Positions 40,163-49,058 of a stretch of 62,365 bases of DNA are shown here, piece after piece; within the stretch, counting starts at the first letter, position 1, and each line of letters starts with the position of its first letter. This DNA is from Syntrophopropionicum sp964397525 (GTDB lineage Bacteria > Bacillota > Desulfotomaculia > Desulfotomaculales > Pelotomaculaceae): the NCBI GenBank assembly GCA_964397525.1, contig CAYNIY010000005.1, forward strand, positions 1-62,365, given 5' to 3'. Position numbers and translations under genes: made by a program. Below the pieces are notes generated by a model. That model made no database searches, had not been told where the DNA came from, and was given only the letters and a program-made list of their open reading frames with translations.

Positions 40163-40266
40163 TACTCTCACCTCAGCAGTCCCTGTGAATAGGAGCATAT
40201 GTATCCACATAAATTCAGCACAGCGTCTTTAATCTCCTGTCTGAATACATCTCAGGGCAATCATAA

Positions 40267-40290
40267 TTCAACAATTCAACAACTGGCACC
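40267..40290. repeat. Short dispersed repeat shared with the histidine kinase 3' end
   Basis: TTCAACAATTCAACAACTGGCACC is nearly identical to 25586-25609, where it encodes the last residues of the histidine kinase. Here it is non-coding. Confidence 0.65.
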
Positions 40291-40322
40291 AACGCTTAAT
40301 TTGTGGTAATATAATAAATGTT

Positions 40323-40529
40323 ATGAAAGACTTAAACTATTACCTCAAACTTAAATATGATACCAAGCTGATCGGGTGCAGCGGAGCTTGGGCAGCCGGC
40401 ATTCCCGCCCTTCAGGGCTGCGTGGCAGAAGGCAAGGACCCGGATGAAGCGCTGGCCAAACTGGAAGCAGTGAAAAAAATCTGGATCGAGGACTGCCTGA
40501 AAGCAGGCCGGCCCGTACCGGAACCTTAA
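40323..40529 (+). CDS. HicB-like (UPF0150) protein, apparently without HicA
   Basis: 68-aa protein with the HicB beta-alpha-beta fold: YYLKLKYDTKLIGCSGAWAAGIPALQGCVAEGKDPDEALAKLEAVKKIWIEDCLKAGRPVPEP. HicB proteins are antitoxins of HicA mRNA interferases, but no HicA ORF is visible on either side, so it is an orphan or has another role. It lacks the extra DNA-binding domain of longer HicBs. A terminator follows directly. A TATAAT-like box lies just upstream of the ATG. Confidence 0.8.
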   Translation: MKDLNYYLKLKYDTKLIGCSGAWAAGIPALQGCVAEGKDPDEALAKLEAVKKIWIEDCLKAGRPVPEP

Positions 40530-40530
40530 A

Positions 40531-40553
40531 AAAGACGCTTAAAGGGCGTCTTT
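40531..40553 (+). terminator. Intrinsic terminator after hicB-like gene
   Basis: Perfect 8-bp stem AAAGACGC / GCGTCTTT with a 7-nt loop and a T-run. Confidence 0.8.
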
Positions 40554-40575
40554 ACATGTAAAAGGCAGTGTTGTC

Positions 40576-41115
40576 ATGAAAAATTTTTTTAAAAGCGAGA
40601 TATTTGAGTATGCCAAAATTATCCTCATCGCGCTCGTTATCTCCCTGCTGGTGAGAACTTACGTGGCCGAAGCAAGGCTGATTCCTTCTGAGTCCATGCT
40701 GCCTACTTTGAAAATTGGCGACCGCCTCATTGTTGACAAGTTTTTTTATGAAATTCGCGGGACCAAGGATATTCAGAGAGGCGATATTGTTGTCTTTGCT
40801 CCCCCTCCGGCTGCTAATTCAAAAAATGACATCCCTTTTATTAAAAGGGTGATCGGCCTGCCCGGCGAAACCATCTCCATAAAAAAAGGAGTTGTCTATA
40901 TCAACGGTGAGCCGTTAGACGAGCCTTACCTTGCGGAAAAATCAGCAGGTGATTTTAAACCTTTTATCATTCCGGAAGGCACGATCTTCCTCATGGGCGA
41001 CAACCGGAACAACAGCCATGACAGCAGGTTCTGGGGGCCGCTGCCGCTTCAGAACATCATCGGCGTAGCAGAATTTCGCTATTATCCTTTTAATGAAATA
41101 GGGATCCTTGACTGA
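40576..41115 (+). CDS. lepB: Signal peptidase I
   Basis: 179-aa membrane peptidase that removes signal peptides outside the membrane. One N-terminal helix (YAKIILIALVISLLVRTYV) is followed by the catalytic Ser in PSESMLPTLKIGD (about residue 38) and the catalytic Lys in KRVIGLPGE (about residue 90). GDNRNNSHDSRFWGPL is box E. The length is typical of single-span Bacillota SipS. Followed by a terminator and asnS. Confidence 0.93.
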   Translation: MKNFFKSEIFEYAKIILIALVISLLVRTYVAEARLIPSESMLPTLKIGDRLIVDKFFYEIRGTKDIQRGDIVVFAPPPAANSKNDIPFIKRVIGLPGETISIKKGVVYINGEPLDEPYLAEKSAGDFKPFIIPEGTIFLMGDNRNNSHDSRFWGPLPLQNIIGVAEFRYYPFNEIGILD

Positions 41116-41124
41116 CAGAAATAA

Positions 41125-41152
41125 AGCTGGTGCTGCGCGCACCGGCTTTTTT
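41125..41152 (+). terminator. Intrinsic terminator between lepB and asnS
   Basis: 9-bp stem AGCTGGTGC / GCACCGGCT (one G-U pair), 5-nt loop and T-run, 9 bp after lepB. Confidence 0.82.
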
Positions 41153-41183
41153 GCAGTTAAACACAAAAGAAGGGGAAATTGAA

Positions 41184-42575
41184 ATGACAGCAGCTGCGGT
41201 AAAAGATCTGCATGCGCGCCCGGAAGATTTCTTAAACAAAGAAATTCGGGTGAACGGCTGGGTGAGGACAGTCAGACCTTCCAGGACGTTCGGCTTCATC
41301 GAACTGAACGACGGGACATTTTTTTCCAGCCTCCAGGTTGTATATGACGAAAACCTCCCCAACTTCCGGGAAATCTCCAGGCTCGTTTCTGGATCAGCCA
41401 TCAGGGTGGCGGGCATACTCACGGAGTCCCCGGGAAGTAAACAGCCTTTTGAGCTGAAAGCGGGCAGCATAGCTATCGAGGGACGCTGCGAACCGGACTA
41501 CCCGCTGCAAAAAAAGAGGCATACCTTTGAATACCTGCGCAGTATCGCCCACCTGCGCCCCCGGACAAACACCTTTTCCGCCGTTTTCCGGATCAGGTCG
41601 GCAGCAGCCTTCGCCATTCACAAATTCTTTCAGGAGAGAGGCTTTGTCCATGTGCATACCCCCATCGTCACCGGCAGTGACGCGGAAGGCGCCGGCCAGA
41701 TGTTCCGGGTGACCACCCTGGACTTGGACAAAATTCCAAGGGATGAAACAAATAGGGTGGACTTCAGCAGGGATTTTTTTGGCCGGGAGACAAGCCTCAC
41801 GGTCAGCGGCCAGCTGGAAGCGGAAACATACTGCATGGCCTATAACAAAGTTTATACCTTTGGCCCGACTTTCCGGGCGGAAAACTCCAACACGCCGCGC
41901 CACGCGGCTGAGTTCTGGATGATCGAGCCGGAAATAGCTTTTGCCGGCCTGGCAGAAAACATGGCCCTGGCGGAAGATATGCTGAAGTCCGTCATCAGCT
42001 ATATCCTGGAACACACGGCCGAAGAAATGCATTTCCTGAAAAGCTTTGTTGACAAAACACTTCTCGGGCGCCTGGAAAACATAGTCGCCTCTGACTTTGG
42101 GCAGATCACTTACAGCGAGGCGGTCGACATCCTGAAGGATGCCGGCTGCAAATTCGAATACCCCGTCGAATGGGGCCTTGACCTGCAGACCGAGCATGAG
42201 CGCTACCTCGCCGAGAATCACTTCGGCAGGCCCGTTTTTGTGACAGATTACCCTAAAGATATCAAGGCCTTTTACATGAGGATGAACGAAGACGGCCGGA
42301 CCGTGGCGGCTATGGACCTGCTGGTACCGGGTGTGGGCGAGATCATCGGCGGCAGCCAGCGGGAAGAGAGGCTCGACTACCTGGAAAAGAGAATGGATCA
42401 GCTGGGGCTGAATAAGGAAGAATACAGGTGGTACCTGGATATCCGCAAGTACGGGGGCACCCGTCACGCTGGTTTCGGCCTGGGCTTTGAAAGGCTGCTC
42501 ATGTACCTGACGGGGATGTCCAATATCCGCGACGTCATTTCCTTCCCGCGGACTCCAAAGAACGCCGCGTTCTAA
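41184..42575 (+). CDS. asnS: Asparaginyl-tRNA synthetase
   Basis: 463-aa class IIb synthetase. An N-terminal OB-fold anticodon-binding domain (VNGWVRTVRPSRTFGFIELNDG) is followed by the catalytic core with motif 2 (FRAENSNTPRHAAEFWMIEPE) and motif 3 (GFGLGFERLLMYLTG). The Asn-specific rather than Asp-specific pattern is supported by the QLEAETYCMAYNKVYTFGPTFRAE region. ATG 41184 is chosen for the AAGGGG site. A longer frame from 41130 would begin within the terminator. No T-box leader is present in the short spacer. Presence of asnS means direct Asn-tRNA charging. Confidence 0.93.
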   Translation: MTAAAVKDLHARPEDFLNKEIRVNGWVRTVRPSRTFGFIELNDGTFFSSLQVVYDENLPNFREISRLVSGSAIRVAGILTESPGSKQPFELKAGSIAIEGRCEPDYPLQKKRHTFEYLRSIAHLRPRTNTFSAVFRIRSAAAFAIHKFFQERGFVHVHTPIVTGSDAEGAGQMFRVTTLDLDKIPRDETNRVDFSRDFFGRETSLTVSGQLEAETYCMAYNKVYTFGPTFRAENSNTPRHAAEFWMIEPEIAFAGLAENMALAEDMLKSVISYILEHTAEEMHFLKSFVDKTLLGRLENIVASDFGQITYSEAVDILKDAGCKFEYPVEWGLDLQTEHERYLAENHFGRPVFVTDYPKDIKAFYMRMNEDGRTVAAMDLLVPGVGEIIGGSQREERLDYLEKRMDQLGLNKEEYRWYLDIRKYGGTRHAGFGLGFERLLMYLTGMSNIRDVISFPRTPKNAAF

Positions 42576-42671
42576 GAACCTATGGCCTCCCTCAGCTTCA
42601 TTTCAGCAATTTGAAGAACATTGAACATCTTTCTTCACCTGTCCTGAAATAATTTTGAGCGCCTTAGGTTT

Positions 42672-45341
42672 TTATTGAAGAAATACTTTGCCTTCATCCC
42701 CGTCAACAACTACTTTTTGGCCCTCTTTAATGACTTTCATGACACCAGGTATGTTCACCACGGCGGGGACACCAAATTCCCTGGCCACTATGGACCCGTG
42801 TGACAGATGACCCCCTGTTTCCATGACTACCGCGCAGGCTTTCAAAAAAAGCGGTGTCCAGCCCGGGTCTGTGGATGGCGCTACCAGCACATCACCCGGC
42901 TTCAACCTGTTTCCTTCATTCGGATGCCTGATCAGCCGGGCGATGCCGGAAGCTTTCCCTGCGGCAGCCGCTACCCCTTGCAGGCAGTCAGCGGAACTAA
43001 AGGCTGCAGGCTCTGCAAAGACCGGTTTTTTTCCTAAGATAACATCAGGGGGAGCAAGCTCTTCTTTTTCCCTTTGGCTTTCCTTTCTTGCTGCCACCAG
43101 GGTCATCAGGCCCGCACCATCCCAATCCCCCTCCAGAATGAAGACCAAATCCGACCAGGAGCAATAGAAAATGTCACCCGGCCCCTCTATTATGCCCCGC
43201 TGGGAAAAACGCTTGCCCAGCTCCAGGGCCATCAAGCGATAAGGTTCCAGGGCCATAACCAGAACTGACTTGGTCATTTCCCGCACCGCTGCGCCTTCCT
43301 GCGCCTCCCGGATGCCCTTTTGTATTTCAGCCAGCATCTCAGGGGGTACTTTTTCTGTTACCTCCTGCCAGGCTTGGTCAAATTTCTCCTTTTGCAGGGC
43401 TTTCCATTGATCGGGATTTGCAGTTGGCATAGTGCTCCTGATAATATCCATCAGGTATGAGGGGTCTTCCTGCCAGCGGGGGTTTATGATGTCCAGCTCG
43501 TAAACCGCCCGGTGCCCGTACTGCTTGATAAATTTTCTGAATTCCTCTTTAAAAGGAGCCCTTTCCGGCAGATCTGCCTCCCAGGTACGGGCGTCAAAAT
43601 TGTTGCTGGTTAAGTATTGGCTGGCTTCTTGATCCTCACGGGCCAGCCGGGCCAGTTCTATCAGGCAGTAACCGTGATCAGCGCTGGTTATGCGAGATTC
43701 CCCCCCCACCATTAACCCATTCAACACGATTATGGTTCTGGACCCTAAGTATCCAGCCAGTTTTTGCAGCAGCAGTACGAGCGTCCAGGTGCCGGCGCCG
43801 CTTAAAAAAGTGTACTTTTCACAGTAGTTATTTATGATTTGGCCCAGTTCATTGTAAATATCAATGAAACCGGGGTCAGGAGTCTTAGCAAATCCGGCGC
43901 CAATTAAGGACTTGACCTGATGGGCGACTTCGGTAAAATAACCGGTGGCGCCGGCAGCCGCCTCCATAATCAGAGAGACTCCTTTCATCGCCCGGCCTTG
44001 TCTTTCCAGGCCGATCTCACCTTGATAGGGATCGGTGTCATCTATCTCAATCTCGGGCTGGTGCCCTCCCCAGAAGGGGTTAAAATCTTTCGGCAGTACT
44101 CCGGTGGAATCATAGTTTGCCCACTGCAGGGCAGACAAATTGCAGTACAGCCTGCCCCTGAAGTAACGTGAGAACTGAAAACCATCCGGGATACGATAGC
44201 CTGGTTTCGAAAGAGAAGTAAACTGAATGGTATCGATAACGTTCTTCATTACCCGGCGATGCAGGGGACTGATGACCATAGGGACAGCATCCCGGTAGTT
44301 GCCATTGGACCATATTTGGGTTTTGTCCTTCAGGGCCTCAAAGGTATAGCATGGCAGCGCTGTCACCGGCCGGGCCTGTAGTAATACGAAATCCTGACCG
44401 TCGAAGGCCCATTCCACATCCTGATGCTCTTCGCAGTCCCCCAGGGACTCGTAGACCCGCATCAGCAGCAGACCCAGTTTTTCGATCTCCTCATCCGGCA
44501 GCACCTGCTGCGAAGCCAGGTAATCGAGCGGTTCAAATTTGGTCCCGCCGCTGGTGCAGATCATGGTCATCCCACGCTTGGAGCCATTCTTCTTTGAAAC
44601 GAGCTGCGGCACGGCTCTATAGGCCGAGACATCGAGATAATAAGTGTCAGGTTCTATGGCGCCGCTAACCACCGATTCGCCCAGCCCAAAATTGGCGTTA
44701 ACCATGAACAGGTCTTCGCGGCCGGTCTGAGGATCGCAGGTGAAGCCCACTCCAGCTGCCCTGGCTTCCGCCATCTCCATAATCACCACGGCCTGGCTTA
44801 CTGCTGCGTCTTTGATCTTCATTTTGCGCCGGTAGGCCACGGCCCGGGGTGACCAAAGGGAGGCGAAACACCCTTTAATAGCGGACAAAATATTGTCTGT
44901 GCCCAGGACATTAAGGTACGACTCGTGGATACCGGCAAAAGACGCTTGGCCGGAGTCCTCGGCAGTAGCCGAAGAACGTACAGCCAGGGGCTTATCAAAT
45001 ATTCCGATGTTTACCAGGGACGATATTAGTTCCTGCCGGACATAAGATGATAAAGCGCCGGCCTTGATTTTTTCTCTGAGCAAAAAAAGCTTTTGCTCAG
45101 CCGCCTTCTCTCCGACGTTGCCGGTGTTTATACTTTTGCTGATTTCCAACGTATCTTCAAGCAGATTATTTTCTTCGATAAAACTCTGATATGCCCCGGC
45201 GCCAAGGACGCCCCCGGCGGGGATCCTAAAACCGTAACGATCGAGGCGGCCCAGGTTCCAGCCCTTACCGCCGGCTGCCTCCGCCCCGGCTTGAAAAGCA
45301 CCGGGCCAGCTGAAAAAGAACTCGCTGCCAACCTTTTCCAT
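42672..45341 (-). CDS. PEP-synthase/rifampin-phosphotransferase-like protein
   Basis: 889 aa. The N-terminal PPDK-type ATP-binding domain (GGKGWNLGRLDRYGFRIPAGGVL, AVRSSATAEDSGQASFAG, HQDVEWAFDGQDFVLLQARPVT) is joined to a long middle domain and a C-terminal swivelling phosphohistidine domain with GGHLSHGSIVAREFGVPAVVN. The layout ATP-domain, substrate domain, His-domain is that of rifampin phosphotransferases, not of PEP synthase, which has a C-terminal TIM barrel. It likely phosphorylates a small molecule or antibiotic. It follows a TetR regulator gene in the same direction (42 bp apart), which fits induced resistance. Annotating it as ppsA would be misleading. Confidence 0.83.
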   Translation of the reverse strand: MEKVGSEFFFSWPGAFQAGAEAAGGKGWNLGRLDRYGFRIPAGGVLGAGAYQSFIEENNLLEDTLEISKSINTGNVGEKAAEQKLFLLREKIKAGALSSYVRQELISSLVNIGIFDKPLAVRSSATAEDSGQASFAGIHESYLNVLGTDNILSAIKGCFASLWSPRAVAYRRKMKIKDAAVSQAVVIMEMAEARAAGVGFTCDPQTGREDLFMVNANFGLGESVVSGAIEPDTYYLDVSAYRAVPQLVSKKNGSKRGMTMICTSGGTKFEPLDYLASQQVLPDEEIEKLGLLLMRVYESLGDCEEHQDVEWAFDGQDFVLLQARPVTALPCYTFEALKDKTQIWSNGNYRDAVPMVISPLHRRVMKNVIDTIQFTSLSKPGYRIPDGFQFSRYFRGRLYCNLSALQWANYDSTGVLPKDFNPFWGGHQPEIEIDDTDPYQGEIGLERQGRAMKGVSLIMEAAAGATGYFTEVAHQVKSLIGAGFAKTPDPGFIDIYNELGQIINNYCEKYTFLSGAGTWTLVLLLQKLAGYLGSRTIIVLNGLMVGGESRITSADHGYCLIELARLAREDQEASQYLTSNNFDARTWEADLPERAPFKEEFRKFIKQYGHRAVYELDIINPRWQEDPSYLMDIIRSTMPTANPDQWKALQKEKFDQAWQEVTEKVPPEMLAEIQKGIREAQEGAAVREMTKSVLVMALEPYRLMALELGKRFSQRGIIEGPGDIFYCSWSDLVFILEGDWDGAGLMTLVAARKESQREKEELAPPDVILGKKPVFAEPAAFSSADCLQGVAAAAGKASGIARLIRHPNEGNRLKPGDVLVAPSTDPGWTPLFLKACAVVMETGGHLSHGSIVAREFGVPAVVNIPGVMKVIKEGQKVVVDGDEGKVFLQ

Positions 45342-45383
45342 GTGAAACCTCTCCCTGCCATGAATTTGCTTTTTTACATGTTA

Positions 45384-46010
45384 TTACTCTTCCTGTTTTT
45401 TGGCTCCGTTAAGAAAAAGATCCACATTTTCCTCAATAATTTTGTTTATCGAAAACGTGTCCGGCATTATCAGCCAGTACAATGCCATCATGCAGTGGTT
45501 AGTTTCCAGGTGATGGGCCAGGACTAAGCTGGGCATATCCCGCCTGATTTCTCCTGTTTCCTTGCCCCGGTCTATAATCGCCGTCAGGATGTCTTTGAAA
45601 CCACTGCTCTTACTCAGATCCCGGTCTCTTATGTTTTGTGCTGAAACCTGCATCCGGTAAGTGTAATATTTTTCATAAATGTCCTTGTTTAACTCAATAT
45701 GCATCCACTCCATAGATTTATGAAGCGCTGCTATTAAGCGCGACCGGGTATCCGGCAGCTGCAATAATTGACTGATCACCTCAGGCCCCTGCTCCCTGAT
45801 TATTTGTTGTACATGTTCACAGATAATATCTTCTTTGGCCGAAAAGTGGTTATAAATTGTTCCCTTGTTAATATCAGCCTCTTCGGCTATTTGCTCTACC
45901 GTAGTTTGATCAACACCCTGTTTATTAAATAAATCCATAGCAACCGCGATAATTCTCTTTCTGGTTTCTTCTTTTTTTCTCTCGGTTCTGCTTACTTTAA
46001 TCTGCTCCAT
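45384..46010 (-). CDS. TetR-family regulator
   Basis: 208 aa. The N-terminal helix-turn-helix (RKKEETRKRIIAVAMDLFNKQG, VDQTTVEQIAEEADINKGTIYNHFSAKEDII) is the TetR signature, and the remaining helices form a ligand-binding dimerisation domain. ATG 46010 has GAGGGTG upstream. It lies directly before the phosphotransferase-like gene, and an operator-like palindrome overlaps the promoter, so it probably represses its own operon and responds to the compound that the enzyme acts on. Confidence 0.9.
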   Translation of the reverse strand: MEQIKVSRTERKKEETRKRIIAVAMDLFNKQGVDQTTVEQIAEEADINKGTIYNHFSAKEDIICEHVQQIIREQGPEVISQLLQLPDTRSRLIAALHKSMEWMHIELNKDIYEKYYTYRMQVSAQNIRDRDLSKSSGFKDILTAIIDRGKETGEIRRDMPSLVLAHHLETNHCMMALYWLIMPDTFSINKIIEENVDLFLNGAKKQEE

Positions 46011-46050
46011 TAATTCACCCTCTATAGCTAGTTTAATCAACCCTGTTTAT

Positions 46051-46085
46051 TATAAGAATCAGTTGAATGTTCAACCAAGTTGAGT
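46051..46085 (-). promoter_or_regulatory. Promoter with overlapping TetR-type operator
   Basis: On the minus strand TTGGTT and TATAAT are 18 bp apart. GTTGAA-TG-TTCAAC (46062-46075) is a perfect 6-bp palindrome, and a second overlapping one (TCAAC-CAA-GTTGA, 46071-46083) follows. They cover the -35 region and spacer of this promoter. Confidence 0.65.
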
Positions 46086-46200
46086 ATACTTTATTTTCTC
46101 ATCTTTAACAAGAGTCAGGGTAAAATTTTTGGCGTAAAAAAACCGCGGGCTGTTAAGCCGGCGGCATATTATCTTTTGCATTATACTTTTAGAATTCAAA

Positions 46201-46926
46201 CTAAGCCGGTTTCCTGCCCTCCACGATCGCCACTACTCCGCCGCAGAGGTTTGTGTACCCTGTCTCAATTAATCCGGCCTGGGCAAATATGCCCGCCAGC
46301 TCTTTTTGGTGCACAAAAGCCTTTGCTGAATCATAAAAGTAATCGTAAGCCTTTTTATTGCCGGAGAAAACCTTGCCTGCCGCGGGAATTACCTTGTTAA
46401 AAAACAGCCAGTATAATTCCCTGAAAACCGGGGTTGTTGGCTGAGCCATATCCAGCGATACTACCTTCCCTCCCGGCTTGACAACACGTGCCATTTCCTG
46501 TACTGTCTGCAGAATATCAGGAACGTTGCGCAAGCCCCAACCTACGGTTACGGTGTCAAATGTGCCGTTTTCAAACGGCAGGTTCATGGCGTCGCCCTGG
46601 ATCAATTGAATGCTGTCTTTAAACTCAAATTCCCTGATGTTCTGCCGGGCGACCTCCAGCATTTTTTCCGAGAAATCCAGGCCCGTTACCCTGCCCGCCG
46701 CGCCAGCTGCCCGCGCCAGTTCCATCGTCAGCAGCCCGGTGCCGCAGCAGATGTCCAAACCTGTCCCACCTGCTCTTAGTTCAGAGCGCCGGACCACCAG
46801 CCTGCGCCAGGACTTATCCAAACCCAGGGTTATGAGCGTATTCATCAAGTCGTAGTTATTCGCTATGGAGTCAAACGTTTCCTGGACATACTGGGCCTTG
46901 TTCTCCTTGCTGGGTAAATTAGCCAA
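46201..46926 (-). CDS. ubiE: Demethylmenaquinone methyltransferase (UbiE/MenG)
   Basis: 241-aa SAM-dependent enzyme for the last step of menaquinone synthesis. FDSIANNYDLMNTLITLGLDKSWRR is the UbiE opening. LDICCGTGLLTMELARAAG is motif I, VTVGWGLRNVPD the family signature, and VKPGGKVVSLDMAQPT follows. The TTG at 46926 is preferred as start because GGAGG lies 8 nt upstream, while the TTG at 46941 overlaps that site. Upstream of it in the same direction, 50 bp away, is dapL. No other men genes are near. It could be a general quinone methyltransferase. Confidence 0.88.
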   Translation of the reverse strand: MANLPSKENKAQYVQETFDSIANNYDLMNTLITLGLDKSWRRLVVRRSELRAGGTGLDICCGTGLLTMELARAAGAAGRVTGLDFSEKMLEVARQNIREFEFKDSIQLIQGDAMNLPFENGTFDTVTVGWGLRNVPDILQTVQEMARVVKPGGKVVSLDMAQPTTPVFRELYWLFFNKVIPAAGKVFSGNKKAYDYFYDSAKAFVHQKELAGIFAQAGLIETGYTNLCGGVVAIVEGRKPA

Positions 46927-46976
46927 AAAGCCATCCTCCAAAACACATAATCAAGGCTCCTATATAAAATATCAGC

Positions 46977-48206
46977 CTAAAGCCCGGTCCTGATCCTTTC
47001 AATGGCTAATTCAGTGTTAGCCCTGCTGGCAAAGGCAGTCAGCCTGAAATAACCTTCACCGTGAGCGCCGAAACCGGCGCCGGGGGTACCCACCACATTT
47101 ACTTCCCGCATCAGCTTGTCAAAGAAATCCCAGGATTTCATATTGCCGGGGGTTTTTAGCCAGATATAGGGGGCGTTTATCCCACCGAATACCCGGTAGC
47201 CGGCTTCTTCCAATCCCTTTCTGATGATGCCGGCGTTTTCCATGTAATAATCGATCGTTTCCCTGACCTGTACTTTACCCTCGGCTGAAAATACCGCGGC
47301 CGCCGCCGCCTGCACCGGGTAGGAGACCCCGTTGAACTTGGTGGTCTGCCTTCTCAGCCAAAGCGGGTTGAGGCTGTGCGCGCTGCCGCTGCCGTCGTAG
47401 GCTTTGACCTCTTTAGGCACTATTGTGTAGGCGCACCTGGTGCCGGTAAAGCCGGCGGTCTTGGAAAAACTCCTGAACTCTACTGCCACCTCGCGGGCGC
47501 CCTCGATCTCAAAAATACTGTGAGGCACTCCTTCCTCACGGATGTAAGCCTCGTAGGCGGCGTCAAACAAGATGACTGACCTGTTTTCCCTGGCGTAATC
47601 CACCCATTTCTTCAGTTCCTCCCGGGATATAGTCATGCCGGTCGGGTTGTTGGGAAAACAGAGGTAGATCATATCTACCCTGACGCTGGGAAGAGGCGGC
47701 TTCATACCGTTTTCCTCGGTGCAGGGCAGGTAAATGATTTTTTCATACTGCCCCTTGGTGTTAACCATGCCGGTGCGACCGGCCATGACGTTGCTGTCGA
47801 CGTAAACGGGGTAAACCGGATCGCTCACCGCCAGGATATTGTCCAGGCCAAAGATTTCCTGGAAGTTGGCCGTGTCGCTTTTGGCGCCGTCGCTCACGAA
47901 CACCTCGTCAACCGACAATTCTACACCCCTGGATCTGAAGTCGTTATCGATTATTTTTTGGATCAGGAACTCGTAACCCTGTTCCGGCCCGTATCCCCTG
48001 AACGTTTCCTGGTTGCCCATCTCTTCTACGGCCTTTTTCATCGCCTCCACCACGGCCGGAGGCAGGGGCCTGGTGACATCGCCGATGCCCAGCCTGATGA
48101 TATCAGCCTTAGGATTTTCCAGCTTAAACTGGTTCACCCTCCTGGCGATCTCCGAAAAGAGGTAACTCCCGGGCAGTTTGAGATAATTTTCGTTAACTAA
48201 CGCCAT
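46977..48206 (-). CDS. dapL: LL-diaminopimelate aminotransferase
   Basis: 409-aa fold-type I PLP enzyme that makes LL-DAP from tetrahydrodipicolinate in one step (lysine and peptidoglycan). It has YLFSEIARRVNQF, GIGDVTRPLPPAVVEAMKKAV and GYGPEQGYEFLIQKI. The PLP Lys is in FRSFSKTAGFTGTRCAYT, and the Arg-bearing end is FRLTAF. The full-length match and the motif set are those of DapL rather than AspC. AAGGAG precedes ATG 48206. DapL is typical of Peptococcaceae and some other anaerobes, which helps place the host. Confidence 0.93.
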   Translation of the reverse strand: MALVNENYLKLPGSYLFSEIARRVNQFKLENPKADIIRLGIGDVTRPLPPAVVEAMKKAVEEMGNQETFRGYGPEQGYEFLIQKIIDNDFRSRGVELSVDEVFVSDGAKSDTANFQEIFGLDNILAVSDPVYPVYVDSNVMAGRTGMVNTKGQYEKIIYLPCTEENGMKPPLPSVRVDMIYLCFPNNPTGMTISREELKKWVDYARENRSVILFDAAYEAYIREEGVPHSIFEIEGAREVAVEFRSFSKTAGFTGTRCAYTIVPKEVKAYDGSGSAHSLNPLWLRRQTTKFNGVSYPVQAAAAAVFSAEGKVQVRETIDYYMENAGIIRKGLEEAGYRVFGGINAPYIWLKTPGNMKSWDFFDKLMREVNVVGTPGAGFGAHGEGYFRLTAFASRANTELAIERIRTGL

Positions 48207-48380
48207 TCCGACTCAATCTCCTTCTCTGAATATATCTCTTTTAATTCAACTGATATTTATTGATTCCTCTTTTATAATACCAACCAGCGCCTGACTTCTT
48301 TAAGCAAACTCATTGGCTAGTGGTTCCTTGGCGATCATCCTATTTTGATTTTAACTTATTTCTCCCGCTTTGTTTAGCAG

Positions 48381-48413
48381 AAAAGCACCCAGATTTATCC
48401 TGAATGCTTTTTT
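48381..48413 (-). terminator. Terminator-like hairpin after the toxin gene
   Basis: AAAAGCA...CAG / CTG...TGCTTTT stem with internal mismatches, T-run on both sides, just downstream of the minus-strand toxin gene. Confidence 0.6.
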
Positions 48414-48420
48414 ACACTTC

Positions 48421-48732
48421 TTATATTAAATTACGATATTCCCGTCTTCCATCCACAATGGCATATATAATAACTAACTTATCTACCTCACATATCTTAT
48501 AAAACACAAGATGCCTTTCAACAATCACTACTCTATACCCTTGCTTTTTCAATATCGAATATCTAGGAATACTTCCAGACTCCGGTAACTCCTGGAGACG
48601 ATTAATTGCTGTTTCAATCTTTTCCAGATATCCTAGTGCAATATCAACATTACCGGAATCATCTGCAATATAAAAAATGATTTCACGGAGCTGTTCCTCT
48701 GCTTTATCCGTTCGTAAGATTTTATACGTCAT
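48421..48732 (-). CDS. RelE/ParE-family toxin
   Basis: 103 aa with the ParE/RelE plasmid-stabilisation fold: YKILRTDKAEEQLREIIFYIADDSGNVDIALGYLEKIETAINRLQELPESGS, then YRVVIVERHLVFYKI and VIIYAIVDGRREYRNLI. It probably cleaves mRNA at the ribosome or poisons gyrase, and the subgroup cannot be told from sequence by eye. The start overlaps the antitoxin stop by 4 bp. The gene is AT-rich compared with neighbours. Confidence 0.9.
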   Translation of the reverse strand: MTYKILRTDKAEEQLREIIFYIADDSGNVDIALGYLEKIETAINRLQELPESGSIPRYSILKKQGYRVVIVERHLVFYKICEVDKLVIIYAIVDGRREYRNLI

Positions 48733-49007
48733 CCATTATTCCTTTCCAGTAAAGATGCACGTAGGTCGTCAAATGAATCCTGCATTGGTGCTACCCGTCC
48801 ATTTTTCAAATCTTCTTCCGCTTCTGCAAGTGTTCTTAGTAATTCCAGTTCAGATTTCATCTGATAATAATCCTGCAAGCCAAGAACTGCAGTATCACCT
48901 CGTCCATTTACGGTAATAATAACTGCATCCCTTGTTTCTTTGCATTGCTTAGAAATTTCACTATAATGATTTCTCAAATCTGCTGATGGCCTGATTGATG
49001 CTTCCAT
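48729..49007 (-). CDS. Phd/YefM-type antitoxin
   Basis: 92 aa. The N-terminal part (ASIRPSADLRNHYSEISKQCKETRDAVIITVNGRGDTAVLGLQDYY) is the Phd/YefM DNA-binding fold, and the C-terminal acidic helix wraps the toxin. First gene of the pair, with AGAGGTG before the ATG, probably autoregulated as usual in type II systems. A palindromic TCATATCATATCATGA stretch lies just upstream (49037-49052) and could be the operator. Confidence 0.9.
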   Translation of the reverse strand: MEASIRPSADLRNHYSEISKQCKETRDAVIITVNGRGDTAVLGLQDYYQMKSELELLRTLAEAEEDLKNGRVAPMQDSFDDLRASLLERNNG

Positions 49008-49058
49008 ATTATCACCTCTTTTCGGTGCATGTCATAGTCATATCATATCATGATTTGA

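Noticed and set aside
40163..40322. Possible cobalamin riboswitch upstream of the BtuF-like gene
   Set aside because: I looked for the GCCACUG-type B12 box and surrounding stems and found nothing convincing on the minus strand.
41394..42467. Minus-strand ORF of 357 codons opposite asnS
   Set aside because: Antisense shadow of asparaginyl-tRNA synthetase.
42580..42671. AACCTATGGC ... GCCTTAGGTT inverted repeat after asnS as terminator
   Set aside because: The arms are more than 60 nt apart with no T-run directly after, so it is not convincing as an intrinsic terminator.
42672..45341. Calling this gene phosphoenolpyruvate synthase
   Set aside because: The order of domains (ATP-binding, middle, C-terminal swivelling His domain, no TIM barrel) fits rifampin-phosphotransferase-like proteins instead.
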